DNA from: Prorocentrum cordatum
Lineage: Eukaryota; Sar; Dinophyceae; Prorocentrales; Prorocentraceae
DNA: 30,000 nt
Direction of reading: 5' to 3'
NCBI GenBank assembly: GCA_963575745.1
Contig: CAUYUJ010009548.1
Span: 1-30,000, forward strand
Shown here: positions 8,811 through 18,359 of the stretch, piece after piece
Numbering within the stretch: the first letter of the stretch is position 1
Layout of the letters: every line of letters begins with the position of its first letter
Program-made: the position numbers and the translations under genes
Notes under the pieces: model-generated
What the model saw: the letters and a program-made list of their open reading frames with translations, nothing else
Databases searched by the model: none
What the model was told of the DNA's origin: nothing

Positions 8811-9660
8811 AGACTGCATTGGCGCTTCGCGCCATGCACCTTGTTCCTTGAAGCTCTGGATCAGCTGGCATTCGTGTTATCCTGGGAGTCCTTTGAGGGG
8901 CCCTCGCGGTTATGCATCACGTAGTGGGGCAGGTTGCGGATGGAGGGGGTTGTTACACTGAGACGGCAGAGTGAGATGGTTTTGTCTTCATGCGCGGTTG
9001 TCTCTGAGGCTTGGCAAGCGGTTCTTGGGGACTGTCTTGGGCATCTCTTGGGCCTGGGTGGTGCTGTCTTCAGGATTATGGGAGTTCGCTTTCAATCCTC
9101 TGGGGTCGTTTTGGAAGGGGTTGGCGGGCTTCAACGGCCGCTTGCAACGTCGGACGGTCGAGCAAGAGAGAAAGAACAAATCCTTCAAACGCTATGGGGA
9201 AATCGATCAATTGTGACTCTCAGTGCTTTCTTCGGAGGACTCCTCAGATTTTTTGGAGGCCTTTCGGCGCTTGTTGGAAGTCGTCGGTGCTTCTGGGCGC
9301 TCTTCTTCGGGCCGCGTGGTTTGTGAATAGCCTGTTGGAGCGGAGAGCTCTTACTTTCGCGCCCGGATGCCACGATTCTTGTGAGGGGAGCGGTTCCCAG
9401 AGGAAACCCTTCGAATCCCGGGTTCGCAACCAAATTTGTGTTCAAATGGATGCGAACCCAGGATTCTGGCCAGAATGAGGCGCGTCAGACGGGGGGTGTG
9501 CCAGGCGGCGTGCTGATGCGACTTCGGGGAAAGCGGCCTTGCAGAACGTCGGCGTGGGCTTTGCGCGGGGGGCTCGTCGAGACGTTCGGTCTTGGACGTC
9601 GTTGGGCTTTCCGAACCGTAGCACTCCTACAGGGATCTGGGGGGTCTCTTGGATCCCCGA
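8641..9660. other. About 1 kb with no recognised gene; includes a TA run and a hairpin
   Basis: Contains an alternating TA run at 8780-8807. From about 8990 the plus strand is G/T-rich, with loose GGCCTTTCGG / CTTGGG patterns like those at 10830-11480 and 19260-19770. An imperfect hairpin lies at 9414-9465, with arms GAATCCCGGGTTCGCA and TGCGAACCCAGGATTC. Several short frames are open but none is recognisable. Confidence 0.45.
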
Positions 9661-10444
9661 TGGGAGGGAGCAGGAAGAGGAGGAGCAGGGTTAGGGAGGC
9701 AGGGGCACTTGGGGGAGGGAGGAAGGGCCACTCGGGGGAGCCCGCCGGCTGTCCTCCCAAGGGCCCAGTTGCCTTCGGCGTGGTTCGGACTTCGCTTCTA
9801 CTTCTTTCTTCTAGGAGGTTGAGGAGGAAGGAGGAGACGACGCGGGGGCGAGAGAGGAGAAGGAGGAGGAGGAGGAGGAGGAGGAGGGGGAGGAGGAAGA
9901 GGAGTTCAAGGAGGAGGAGGACAGAGGAGTTTCGAGGAGAGGAGCCAGCAGGAAAACGACGAGGAGGAGGAGGAGCATGGAGGAGGAGGAAAAGGAAGGA
10001 GAAGAGAAGGAAAAAGAGGACGACGAGGAGGACTTGCGAGAAGCGGGAGGAGGAGGAGGCGAAGGAAAAAAAAGGGGGCGGGAGTAGGAGGAAGGGGGGA
10101 GGACTTGCAGGGGGAGGAGTGAGCAGGAAGAGCAAGGTGGAAAGAAAGGAAATAGAGGAGAAGGAAAGAAGAGGAGGAATACGTTGGGCAGGAGGAGGAG
10201 GGCAGCAGCAAAAGTCTGAGGAGGAGGAAGCGAAGCGAAGAGAAAGGGAAGACGAAGAGGTCTTGCAGGGGGAGGCCAGGAGGAGAAGGAGGAGGAGGAG
10301 CAGCAGGAGGAGGAGCAGCAGCATAGGAGGAGGAGGAGGAGGAGGAGGAGGAGGAGGAGGAGGAGGAGGAGGAGGAGGAGGAGGAGGAGGAGGAGGAGGG
10401 GGAGAGGCAGAGGAGGAAGAGGAGGGATAGGAGGAGGAGGAGGA
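9661..10444. repeat. Purine-rich GGA/AGG tract
   Basis: About 780 bp dominated by AGG/GGA on the plus strand, with an essentially pure GGA run from about 10326 to 10400. On the minus strand this is a long TCC pyrimidine tract that abuts the 3' end of the zinc-finger exon. The zinc-finger reading frame continues open through it as Ser/Leu/Pro runs to a stop near 9485, but that continuation is probably not protein. Confidence 0.9.
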
Positions 10445-10800
10445 GCATTCAGCACATGAAGCGCACACGAATGTATCTGAAGTAATAGGAGCGACGGCGG
10501 AGTCCGTCCGACAGGTCGTGCACTTTCGAGTGGTCCGGCGCAAGGCATATGATAAGTAATCCGCTCTCGGTTTCAGATTTCCACAGCAAGAGCAAAGTAG
10601 GACGTGAGCTGGCTGGTTCGCTGATGCGTGCGCGTTGGCGGCGCAACTCTTGCAAGCCCGAATGGTCGGAGGGTTGTCCAATTGGGTGTTGGAGAATGCA
10701 CGTCGCGGTAAGCATCGAGAACATGAAGCGCACACGAATGTAACTGATTTATTCGGAGGCATCGCTGCAGTAAAAGAACGCCAGCACTTGGCACAAACGG
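10445..10800 (-). CDS. Exon of a Cys-x2-Cys zinc-finger protein with repeated fingers
   Basis: Read on the minus strand, this exon encodes closely spaced Cys-x2-Cys pairs in order: CAKC, CASC/CSRC, CKSC, CSCC, CTTC, and CASC/CAEC at the downstream edge. Spacing is C-x2-C-x17-20-C-x2-C. The finger CSRCLPRRAFSNTQL...CKSC and the finger CSCCGNLKPRADY...CTTC resemble Stc1-like or HNH-associated zinc fingers (a Cys pair, a short polar stretch with an aromatic, then a second Cys pair). The blocks TFVCASCSRC and TFVCASCAEC are 267 bp (89 codons) apart, showing an internal repeat. The frame opens just after a TGA, and an AG at 10802-10801 (AACAG) could be the acceptor. An internal ATG at 10762 preceded by TTTTACTGCAG is an alternative start or acceptor. 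The last finger is cut off by a TCC tract. The exact function is unknown; nucleic-acid or protein binding is inferred from the fingers. Confidence 0.55.
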
Positions 10801-10809
10801 CTGTTCACA

Positions 10810-11510
10810 ACAGGCGGAGACCACGCGGGAGGCTGGGCCACCCTAGGAGCCTCGTTGGGACCAGTGTGGCTGACTTCGGAACCTCGCGGGCCTCCTTCGG
10901 AACCTCGGAGCTGCGTGGGGCTTCGGAACTTCGTGGCGCCCTGTTATGCTCGTTTGCTGTCAAGTTGGGTCCTTCTGGGGAGGTCATCAGCCTTGCTTGG
11001 GCCATCTTGGAGGCTCGATTGGGGCCCGCAAGCCCTCTCGGGGAGCCCCTCGGATCGGGTGGGCCGTCTTCAAGCGATCTTGGAAGAAAACTTGGAAAAA
11101 ACATAGAAAGGAAAACGAAAAAACTTGGAAAAAAAAAAACAAAAAAAAAATAAGATGGAAAAAAGAAAAAAAAGAAAAGAGCTTGGAAGACAAAAAAAAA
11201 GAGAGGGAAAAAGGAAAGAAAAAAAGAGCCTCTTGGCCCCGCGGGGACGTCTGAAAGCCGTTTTGAACGCCTTGTGGGCCGTCGGGAAGCTGATTTCGCG
11301 ATCGGTTGGACCATGTTGGAGCGGCCTTGGGTGCCTCTGCGCTTCTTTCGGGGCCGTCATGCGGCTGTCATGGGACATCTTGGACGCCTCTCGGGGCTCG
11401 CTTTCGGCCACTTGTTAGGCCGTCGTGGAGCGGTCTCAGGTGCCTTTTCGTGTGTCTTTGAGTTTGGCAGGACGAGAGGCGAGAAAGCCAAAATCGCTTC
11501 TAAACATTAG
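10810..11510. repeat. Degenerate G/T-rich repeat with an internal A-rich tract
   Basis: Plus strand has repeated motifs such as GGAACCTCG, GGGCCGTC and CTTGGG at 15-30 bp spacing. An A-rich block of AAAAAGAAAA type lies at 11090-11230. Open frames here (for example minus 10805-11314) are Phe-rich from the A-tract and not gene-like. Confidence 0.6.
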
Positions 11511-11757
11511 AAAATTCTAGTTTTGGGTTTCTTCGGCGCTTCTTGGTGGCTCTCTGGGCGGCCTTGTGAGCGGGTGGGGACCTCTATTTTTTTGTAGGAA
11601 TTGTTAAAGTTCCTTGGCTGTCAATGTCAAGTTTCCCGGGGCCGTCTTCGGGCGGCGTGGCCGTGTCTGGGGGCTGTCCAAGGCGACTCCAGGCCGCCGG
11701 TCAGCGCTGGGGAGCCAGGGAGAGCGCCCCGGCAGGATGGAACATCCGAAATTCGTT

Positions 11758-11758
<1 letters not shown>
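11511..11758. other. Short G/T-rich stretch, nothing recognised
   Basis: Continues the composition of the preceding degenerate repeat without clear periodicity. No motif recognised. Confidence 0.4.

Positions 11759-11789
<31 letters not shown>
11759..11789. repeat. Homopolymer run of 31 G
   Basis: An uninterrupted G run preceded by ATTCGTTC, followed 20 bp later by a second G-run. Run length is likely to be unreliable in sequencing. Confidence 0.9.
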
Positions 11790-11835
11790 CGCTCGCCCGA
11801 GGCGGGGGGGGGGGGTGCTCCCCGGCCGTGTAAAA

Positions 11836-11880
11836 ATATATAATTAGGAATATATATATATATACACACACACCTATACC
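11836..11880. repeat. TA/CA microsatellite
   Basis: Short alternating TA and CA run, with ATATATAATTAGGAATATAT at its left. Confidence 0.85.
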
Positions 11881-11935
11881 TATACGACCACCCTTCGGGT
11901 GATAAGGAGGCGAGGGGGGGAGGGACCAACGTCGC

Positions 11936-12308
11936 ACTCGATCGATCTCACTATCGAACTCACTACCGATTTCACAGTCGATCTCAATCGATCGATCTCA
12001 CAATCGATCTGACTATCGATCTCACAATCGATCTCACATTTGGTCTCGCTATTGATTTCACAATCGATCTCACGATCGATCTCACAATCGATCTCACATT
12101 CGATATGACGATCGATCTCACCATCAAACTCACTATCGATGTCATTACCGATCTCACATTCGGCCTCACTATCGATCTCACTATCGATATCACAATCGAT
12201 CTCACAATCGATCTCGCATTCGGTCTCACTATCGATATCACTATCGAACTCACTGTCGATATCCTTATCGATCTCAAATTCGGTCTCACTATCGATCTCA
12301 CTATCAAT
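11936..12308. repeat. 12-bp tandem repeat, CTCACAATCGAT type
   Basis: About 31 copies of CTCAC(A/T)ATCGAT and variants. Most copies carry the palindrome ATCGAT or GATCGAT. Period 12 keeps frames open on both strands, giving simple Ile/Thr/Asp and Ser/Ile/Val/Arg patterns. Confidence 0.93.
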
Positions 12309-12540
12309 AGTACATCATCAGCATCATAGGGACGCCATCATCACCATCATCATCACCATCAGCACCATCATCATCAACATCAACATAATCATCAACAACA
12401 TCATCATCATCGGGACACCATCATCATGATCCTTCACAACATCCTCATCATCAGCATCATCGGCACACCATCGTCACCATCATCATCATCAACACCATCA
12501 TCATCATCATCATCATCATCAACATCATCATCATCGGGAC
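12309..12540. repeat. CAT/ATC trinucleotide repeat
   Basis: CATCAT-type triplets with AAC and ACC interruptions. A CATCGGGACACC or CATAGGGACGCC phrase occurs several times, so there is a higher-order repeat of roughly 90-120 bp. Confidence 0.9.
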
Positions 12541-12722
12541 ACAAACGGGACACCAGCGGGACACCGGCGGGACACCACGGGCCCCCGGCCGCCCGGAAGG
12601 GAATCATTTGGTCCGGCCGCGCCTCAGCCACATGGGACACCAGCGGGACACCGGCGGGACACCGCGGGGCCCCGGCCGCCCGGAAGGGAATCATTTGGTC
12701 CGGCCGCGCCTCAGCCACAGGA
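12541..12722. repeat. 87-bp direct duplication
   Basis: Two copies, anchored by GGAAGGGAATCATTTGGTCC at 12594 and 12681. Each is preceded by 11-bp CGGGACACCAG / CGGGACACCGG sub-repeats. Confidence 0.9.
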
Positions 12723-13204
12723 GACTTTCTCTCGCCCGCCCACGCAGCTTCGCCTCGCCCGCACGCACGGCACGCACGAACACGACACCGAAATCGATTT
12801 CCCGGTGGGGGGGCTCTCGTTCCACTTCGATCTCACCCCCTCACCTCCGATATATTCCGAGAGCCCTTGGCAGGGAGGCTTCCGAATTCGAGGCCTCGAA
12901 TTCATGACTTGCGTTCTCGTGCGAGACTTTCTCGTAATCCTACTGGCCTGCGGCCTATCCCGCTTTCAGCTGGCTGTGAGGCATGCCACCTGTTTGGCGC
13001 CTCCTTCGTGCGCTCCTGGAACGCTCCGGGTCCCCCCAGGGCCGCGCCCACATTGTCGATACTGTAGCCGGAGCGATGGTTGTCAATCTGATGCCACTGG
13101 GCAGGCGTATTTTCCTGAGGGGTGCGTGGCCGATAGAGGAGGGCAGCGCTCCGGCGCTCCAGCAGCAGGGGTCCCTCCCTCCTTGCTGCGTGCTTGCGTT
13201 TGGG
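12723..13204. other. Unique 480-bp stretch, unassigned
   Basis: Non-repetitive DNA with open frames on both strands (plus 12805-13221 and 12983-13258, minus 12902-13231). The plus frame contains CRYCSRSDGC, but no complete domain follows. Short palindrome GAATTCGAGGCCTCGAATTC at 12883-12902 (10-bp arms, no spacer). No family recognised. Confidence 0.4.
12883..12902. repeat. Perfect 20-bp palindrome
   Basis: GAATTCGAGG followed directly by its reverse complement CCTCGAATTC. It lies in unique DNA. Confidence 0.85.
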
Positions 13205-13810
13205 CTGGAGAGGGAACTTGAAAAGGTCCACTCTCTAGCTGTGGGAGAAAGAACTTGAAAAGGTTCACTCTTCCGCTTTGTGGTCGGACTGGAGAGGGAA
13301 CTTGAAAAGGTTCACTCTTCAGTCGCGGGGAAGGGAGCTTGCAAAGGTTCACTTTCCCGCTTGCGTCTGAACTGAAGTGGGAACTTGAAAAGGTTCGCTC
13401 TACAGGCGTGGGTAAAGGAGCTTGAAAAGGTTCACTTCCTGGAAAAGGAAACTTGAAAAGATTCACTCTCCAGGCGTGGGAAAAGGAACTTGAAAAGGTT
13501 CACTTTCCCCCTTCTACTGGGTCTGGAGAGGGAACTTGAAAAGGTTCACTCTCTAGCAGCGGGAAGTGGAGCTTGCAAAGGTTCACTTTCGCGCTTGCGT
13601 TTGAACTGGAGAGGAAACTTGAAAAGGTTCACTCTCCAGGCGTGAGAAAAGGTTCACTTTCCCCCTTCTACTGGGTCTGGAGAGGGAACTTGAAAAGGTT
13701 CACTCTCTAGCAGCGGGAAATGGAGCTTGCAAAGGTTCACTTTCCCGCTTGCGTTTGAACTGGAGAGGGAACTTGAAAAGGTTCACTCTCCAGGCGTGGG
13801 AAAGAGGGCT
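13205..13810. repeat. About 45-bp tandem repeat with GAACTTGAAAAGGTTCAC
   Basis: About 13 copies built around GAACTTGAAAAGGTTCACTC, alternating with GGAGCTTGCAAAGGTTCACT. The core GAACTTGAAAAGGTTC is close to self-complementary. A longer unit (CCCCCTTCTACTGGGTCTGG through CAGGCGTG) is repeated at 13507-13640 and 13660-13795, showing a higher-order period of about 158 bp. Confidence 0.93.
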
Positions 13811-14027
13811 CGCAGAGGCCTCGAGGCCTCCGCCGACTCAGCCTACAGGGTGATGGAGGATGGGGTATGAGGTGTTTCGACGGCTTGGGCCCTTCTGGAG
13901 CCTCGGGGGTCCTCCGGGGTCAGCCGTGGACTCCTCAGATGACTCCCCGGAGACCTCCGAAAACGCCAACACTAGAAGACACAAAATCTGGAAACTCAGA
14001 AACGATGACGCCATACAATCATGTCCC
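13811..14027. other. Unique 217-bp linker
   Basis: Contains GAGCCTCGGGGGTCCTCCGG, one likely member of the GAGCCTGGGG family. Nothing else recognised. Confidence 0.4.
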
Positions 14028-14322
14028 CCAGACACCCGGAGCAGCACCCAGAGCACCCAAAACATTTGGAACACCCGGAACACCCAGAACACCCGGAACA
14101 CCCGGAGCATCCGGAGCACCTAGAACAAGACACCCGGAACACCCGGAACACCCGGACCCGGAACACCCGGAGCACCCGGGACACCCAGACCCGGAACACC
14201 CGGAACACCCGGAACACCCGGAACACCCGGACCCGGAACGCCTGGAACACCCGGGACACCCAAAACACCCGGAACGGCCGGGACACCCGGACCCGGAACA
14301 CCCGGGACACCCGGGAGCACGC
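14028..14322. repeat. 9-bp tandem repeat, ACACCCGGA-type, copy 2
   Basis: About 30 copies of ACACCCGGA and variants with 6-bp CCCGGA insertions. Related to the repeat at 8350-8640. It lies immediately left of copy 2 of the 449-bp block. Confidence 0.92.
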
Positions 14323-14349
14323 GCGGCCGCAGGGAGGACTGGTATGCAG

Positions 14350-14798
14350 CGGGGGGGCCAGGGACGTAATGAAACAAGAAGAGGCGCCACGAAATCTGGG
14401 AAAATATCATGGCCCAAGCCATGATATCCACCCTCCCCTAGTCATCACCCCCCTCTTTGCCGCCCCCGATCCACAGGGGGCGGAAGAACGCCCGGAAAAC
14501 TTCCATGTGATTTTTTTATTCGTTTTCCATGGTTCTTCCATTAAGTCGGGCCTGTCCCCCTACAGGCCGATTTTGGACGAAAAATTGGAAATACCCCAAA
14601 AATACAATAGAAATATTCAAAAATGGTCCAAAAAAATAGCCAGACTTTTTTTTTACTATTTTTGAATATTCCCCCTGTAGAGGGACAGACCCGACTTGAT
14701 TCTTCCAAGGTTTCCCAAGGGAGCCTGCCGAGCGGGGAGGGGGGGTTCAGAGGTTCTCCCTCCAAGACCTTTTGGGGTAACCGGAGATCCCCAGGAGA
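14350..14798. repeat. Duplicated 449-bp block, copy 2
   Basis: Partner of 7886-8333, in the same orientation 6.46 kb away. Includes the ATATCATGGC / GCCATGATAT inverted repeat and the 155-bp TIR element. To its right it continues directly into GAGCCTGGGG-family repeats, unlike copy 1. Confidence 0.93.
14543..14697. mobile_element. 155-bp MITE-like TIR element, copy 2
   Basis: Same length and ends as 8078-8232 (AAGTCGGGCC ... ACCCGACTT). Since the flanks are duplicated too, this copy arose by segmental duplication and not by independent insertion. Confidence 0.65.
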
Positions 14799-15410
14799 AC
14801 CCTCGACAAAACCCACGAAAAACCGAGGGGAGGACGTTCGAGATATACAGTTTCCACCCAGGAGCTTCAGGTGGCTGGAGAGCTTCCGAAGAACGCTTGA
14901 GAACAAAAACCTACGAACAAGAACAACAAATGTTTTTGTCTCACGCTTCCCCGCGGTACCTAGTCAAGGGAAGAGGGGCCAGAGGACCCCCCAGAAAACA
15001 AAGGGAAAACCGCTGGATGGTTTTTGAAAGTTTCCCCCTCTGGAGCCTGGGGTGGCCGGAGAATCCTCGAAAAACGTCGTAAAAAAATAAATGGCAGTTT
15101 TTCTCAATTTTCCGCCCCAGAGCCTAGGGTGGCCAGAGAACCTCCGAACAAAAACATGTGCTTTTTCTTCTGGAGTCCCGGAGCCTGGTGTGGCCGGAGC
15201 ACCCCTAGCCTCTCATTTTTTCCTGCCTGGAGTTCCCCTCCCTGAATCCTTAGCCCCCGGGATTTTTTCTGGAGTCTCCCTCCCTTCCAGGGGAGGGCGG
15301 GAGAACCTTCGAGAAACCAACGAAAAACCCTCGAGCGGGTTTTTCCCCAATTTGGCTTTCCCAAAGGGCTCTTACTTGGTTCTTGAAAGGTTGGTGCCTA
15401 ATATTCTTAC
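14799..15410. repeat. GAGCCTGGGGTGGCCGGAGAA degenerate repeat family, block 1
   Basis: Diverged units of roughly 90-110 bp. Each has CCTGGAGCCTGGGGTGGCC, then GGAGAACCTCCGA, an A-rich stretch of AAAAACC type, and a T-rich stretch ending in TTTCCCCCT. Good copies start near 15040, 15117 and 15180. Related copies occur at 7480-7700, 16220-16430 and 18705-19260. Each unit has a pyrimidine-rich stretch followed by a purine-rich one. Confidence 0.75.
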
Positions 15411-15700
15411 TGTGCCCGTTGTTCGGACGTTCCTCAAATGTTCCTCGGGTTCCCCGGGTTTTCGTTCGGGTTTCCCCGCCCCCGGTGCCTCGTATCCTTA
15501 TGTTGCCCGTTCCTCGGAGGTTCCTCGGGTTCCCCGGGTTCCTCGGGTTCCCCGCCCCCGGCTGCCCGTTGCCCCACACAAATACACAAATGCATATTTT
15601 GAAGAGGCTTTCCTCGGGTTCCCGAGGTTCCTTGGTGGTGTCTCTTTACTGTTTTTGACGATCCGTGTCTCAGGTTCCCCAGGTTCCTTGGTCGTGCTTC
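15411..15700. repeat. TTCCTCGGGTTCCCCGGGTT repeat
   Basis: Units of 10-20 bp around TTCCTCGGGTTCCCC, plus a larger duplication (CCCGCCCCCGG...TGCCCGTT...) about 75-110 bp apart. Confidence 0.8.
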
Positions 15701-15704
15701 CTGT

Positions 15705-16160
15705 TTGTCCAAGCAATGCCAAGCAATGTGCAGCAATGCCCAGCAACGCCCAGCAATGCCAAGCAATGCCAAGCAACGCCAATACATGTCAAACAATGCC
15801 AGTCAATACCAAGCAATGTCAAGCAGTGCCAAGCAATGCCAACCCATGCCAGGTAACACAAAGCAATGCCAGGGAAAGCCAGGCAATGTCAAGCGATGCC
15901 AAGCAATGCCAAGCAACGCCAATCAATGATAATCAATACCAAACAATGCCAAGCCATGGCAGGCAATGGCAGGCAATGCCAAGCAATGCCAAGCAACGCC
16001 AAGCAAAGCAATGCCAAGCAACACCGAGCAAAGCAATGCCAAGCAACGCAAAACAATACAAGCCGATACAAAGCAGTGCAAGGTAATGCCAAGCAACGCC
16101 AAGCAACGCACAGTCATACAAAGCAATGCCAAGCAAAGCAAAACAATGCAAAACAAAACC
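15705..16160. repeat. 10-bp tandem repeat, AAGCAATGCC
   Basis: About 45 copies of AAGCAATGCC with variants AAGCAACGCC and AATCAATACC. Some 5-bp half units (AAGCA) shift the phase after 16000. Frames on both strands are open and Gln/Asn/Ala/Cys/Leu-rich. Confidence 0.93.
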
Positions 16161-16514
16161 CTTCCTCGCTCAATTGCGTACGAAGCCTTCCCCTGTTCAC
16201 TGTTCCCGGTTTTTCCCTCCTAAAGCCTGGAATTGCAACAAAACGCCCAGAAAACCTGCGAATGGAATGTCTTCCTTGGGCTTCCTCCCCAGGGCCGAGG
16301 GTGGCCAGGAAACGTATGGAAAACCATGGGGAATTTACAAACATCACCCGACTGTATTGTTGTCCTTGTTTCCCCCCCGGAACCTGGGGTGGCCCGGGAA
16401 ACATCAACACAGAAAACCTTGGTAAAAAGTTCTTCGTTTGTTTCCCGGCGGAGCAGGGTGAAATTCCGTGCCCGCCGGTGACCGACTAATCGACAGACTG
16501 AACGTCAGGAAGAC
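16161..16514. repeat. GAGCCTGGGG repeat family, block 2
   Basis: Contains CCTAAAGCCTGGAATTGCAAC, GGGCCGAGGGTGGCCAGG and GGAACCTGGGGTGGCCCGG, each followed by an A-rich GAAAACC segment. These are diverged units of the same family as 14799-15410. Confidence 0.6.
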
Positions 16515-17905
16515 GCCTTGAACAACACATTTCAAACCGCCCGCGGGCGCGCAACCGCAACTGGGCGACACATTTCAACCCGCCCGCGGGCGCGCAACCG
16601 CAACCGCAACTGGGCAACACATTTCAAACCGCCCGCGGGCGCGCAACCGCAACTGGGCGACACATTTCAAAGCGCCCGCGAGCGCGCAACCGCAACTGGG
16701 CGACACATTTCAACCCGCCCGCGGGCGCGCAACCGCAACCGCAATTGAGCGACACATTTCGACCCGCCCGCGGGCGCGCAACCGCAACCACAACTGGGCG
16801 ACACACTTTAACCCGCCCGCGGGCGCGCAAAACCGCAACCGCAACTGGGTGAACCAATTGCGACCGCCAGCGGGCGCGCAAACCGCACCGCAAAACTGGG
16901 CGGACACATTTCAAACCGCCCGCGGCGCGCGCAACCGCTACTGGGCGACACATTTAAACCCGCCCGCGGGCGCGCAAACCGCAACGCAACTAGGACGGCC
17001 ACATTAAAACCCGCCCGCGGTCGCGCGCAACAAAGAACCGCAACTGGGCGACACATTTCAAAACCCGGCCCGCGGGGCGCGCAACCGCAAATGGGCGACA
17101 AATTTCCATTTCAAAACCGCCCGCGGGCGCGCAACCGCAACTGCGAACCTGGCGCCACATTCGACCCGCCCGCGGAGCGAGAAACCGCAAACCGCAACGG
17201 GGCGACACATTTCGACCCTGCCGCGGCGCGCAAACGCAGCCGCAAACAACTGGCGACAACATTTTCGACACGCGCACAGCAACCGAACTGGGCCGGACAC
17301 ATTTTAACCCGCCCGCGGGCGCGCAAGCGCAACTGGACGACGCATTTCAACCAGCCCGCGGGCGCGCAACCGCAACCGCAAGTGGGCGCCGCGCTCCGAC
17401 ACGCCCGCGGGCGCGCAACCGCAACCGCAACTGGGCGACGCATTTCAACCAGCCCGCGGGCGCGCAAGCGCACCTGGGCGACGCATTTCGACCCTCCCGC
17501 GGGTGCGCAACCGCAACCGAAACTACGCGACACATTTCGACCCGCCCGCGGGCGCGCAACCGCAACCGCACCTGGGCGACGCATGTCGACCCGCCCGCGG
17601 GCGCGCAACCGCAACCGCAACTGGGCGACGCATTTCGACCCGCCAGCGGGCGCGCAGGCGCAAGGGGGCGACGCATTTCAACCCGCCCGCGGGCGCGCAA
17701 CAGCAACCGCAATTGGGCGACCCATTTCGACCCGCCCGCGGGCGCGCAAACCGAACCGCAAACGGGGGCGACCAAATTTCAACCGCCCGCGCGCAACCGC
17801 AACCGCAACTGGTCGAGCATTTCGACCCGCCCGCGGGCGCGCAACCGGAACCCCAACTGGGCGACACATTTCAACCCGCCCGCGGGCGCGCGACCGCAAC
17901 CGCGC
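16515..17905. repeat. 43/49-bp satellite with CCCGCGGGCGCGC core
   Basis: About 29 copies of AACTGGGCGACACATTTCAA + CCCGCCCGCGGGCGCGC + CCGCAA. The 6-bp CCGCAA occurs once (43-bp unit) or twice (49-bp unit). The core includes the palindrome CCCGCGGG. Copies 16840-17280 carry more indels than those at either end. Open frames up to 355 codons run through it and are repeat-derived. Confidence 0.94.
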
Positions 17906-17937
17906 CGCTCGCGCGCCGCCCTCCTTCAGGAGATCTG

Positions 17938-18078
17938 AGGCGGAGGAAGGGTGGGATGGGGGTGGGCGGGAGGGGGGGGGGAGGAGGGGGGGAGGGGGGA
18001 GGAAGTGGGGGGGAGGGAGGGGAGACGGAGGGAGGGTAGGGACTCACAATGCTTGGGGGCGGACATCTTCTGCACCCC
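17938..18078. repeat. G-rich GGGGGA tract
   Basis: Purine-rich GGGAGG / GGGGGG stretch with many closely spaced G-runs, ending in a run of C at 18077-18086. Confidence 0.8.
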
Positions 18079-18359
18079 CCCCCCCCGTTCCACGCGAGTG
18101 GATCTCCACGAGGCTCCAGACCCTGGATTCCTCATCCAAGGCCTCCACGGTCTGCTAGCGGGATGGGTGGGTTAACCGCCCCCGAGGGGGGAGACGAGGC
18201 TTTGACAGAAGCGGTCCGTTGCTCCGCCTACTTTGAAATTGGGGGGCAATGCCGCGGGGATCGATTGCGCGTTCACCCGCGCGCAAGCTGCCCGCGGAAG
18301 TAGGTGCATCTGCGCCGTCTTATTCATGCTGTCTGCCGCGTCTTATTCATGATCTGGTG
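18079..18359. other. Unique stretch, possible minus-strand exon fragment
   Basis: On the minus strand, CCGCTAGCAG at about 18155 could be an acceptor. It is followed by a frame reading TVEALDEESRVWSLVEIHSR (about 18152-18092), which looks like ordinary protein but is too short to identify. On the plus strand a tandem phrase CGTCTTATTCATG occurs at 18317 and 18339. Confidence 0.25.

Noticed and set aside
8158-8961. Collagen-like Gly-Thr-Pro / Gly-Ala-Pro open frame
   Set aside because: The pattern follows exactly from a 9-bp tandem repeat. All frames on both strands are open, and there is no signal peptide or non-repeat domain. The same repeat at 14028-14322 gives a frame-shifted His-Pro-Glu pattern, so the reading frame is not maintained.
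9414-9465. tRNA gene, because of GGTTCGNA-like words
   Set aside because: GGGTTCGCA occurs as part of a simple hairpin. No acceptor stem, D-arm or anticodon arm can be drawn around it. The GGTTCGAAT words at 24558 and 24641 belong to an inverted-repeat element.
9485-10444. Continuation of the zinc-finger frame to 425 codons
   Set aside because: The frame is open because TCC repeats lack stop codons. The Ser/Leu/Pro runs and the tail after them have no recognisable domain.
11070-11411. Phe-rich membrane-like frame on the minus strand
   Set aside because: The apparent hydrophobic segment is the reverse of an A-rich AAAAAGAAAA tract.
17091-18158. 355-codon plus-strand frame rich in Arg/Ala/Pro/Asn
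   Set aside because: Made of the 43/49-bp satellite. No conserved domain.
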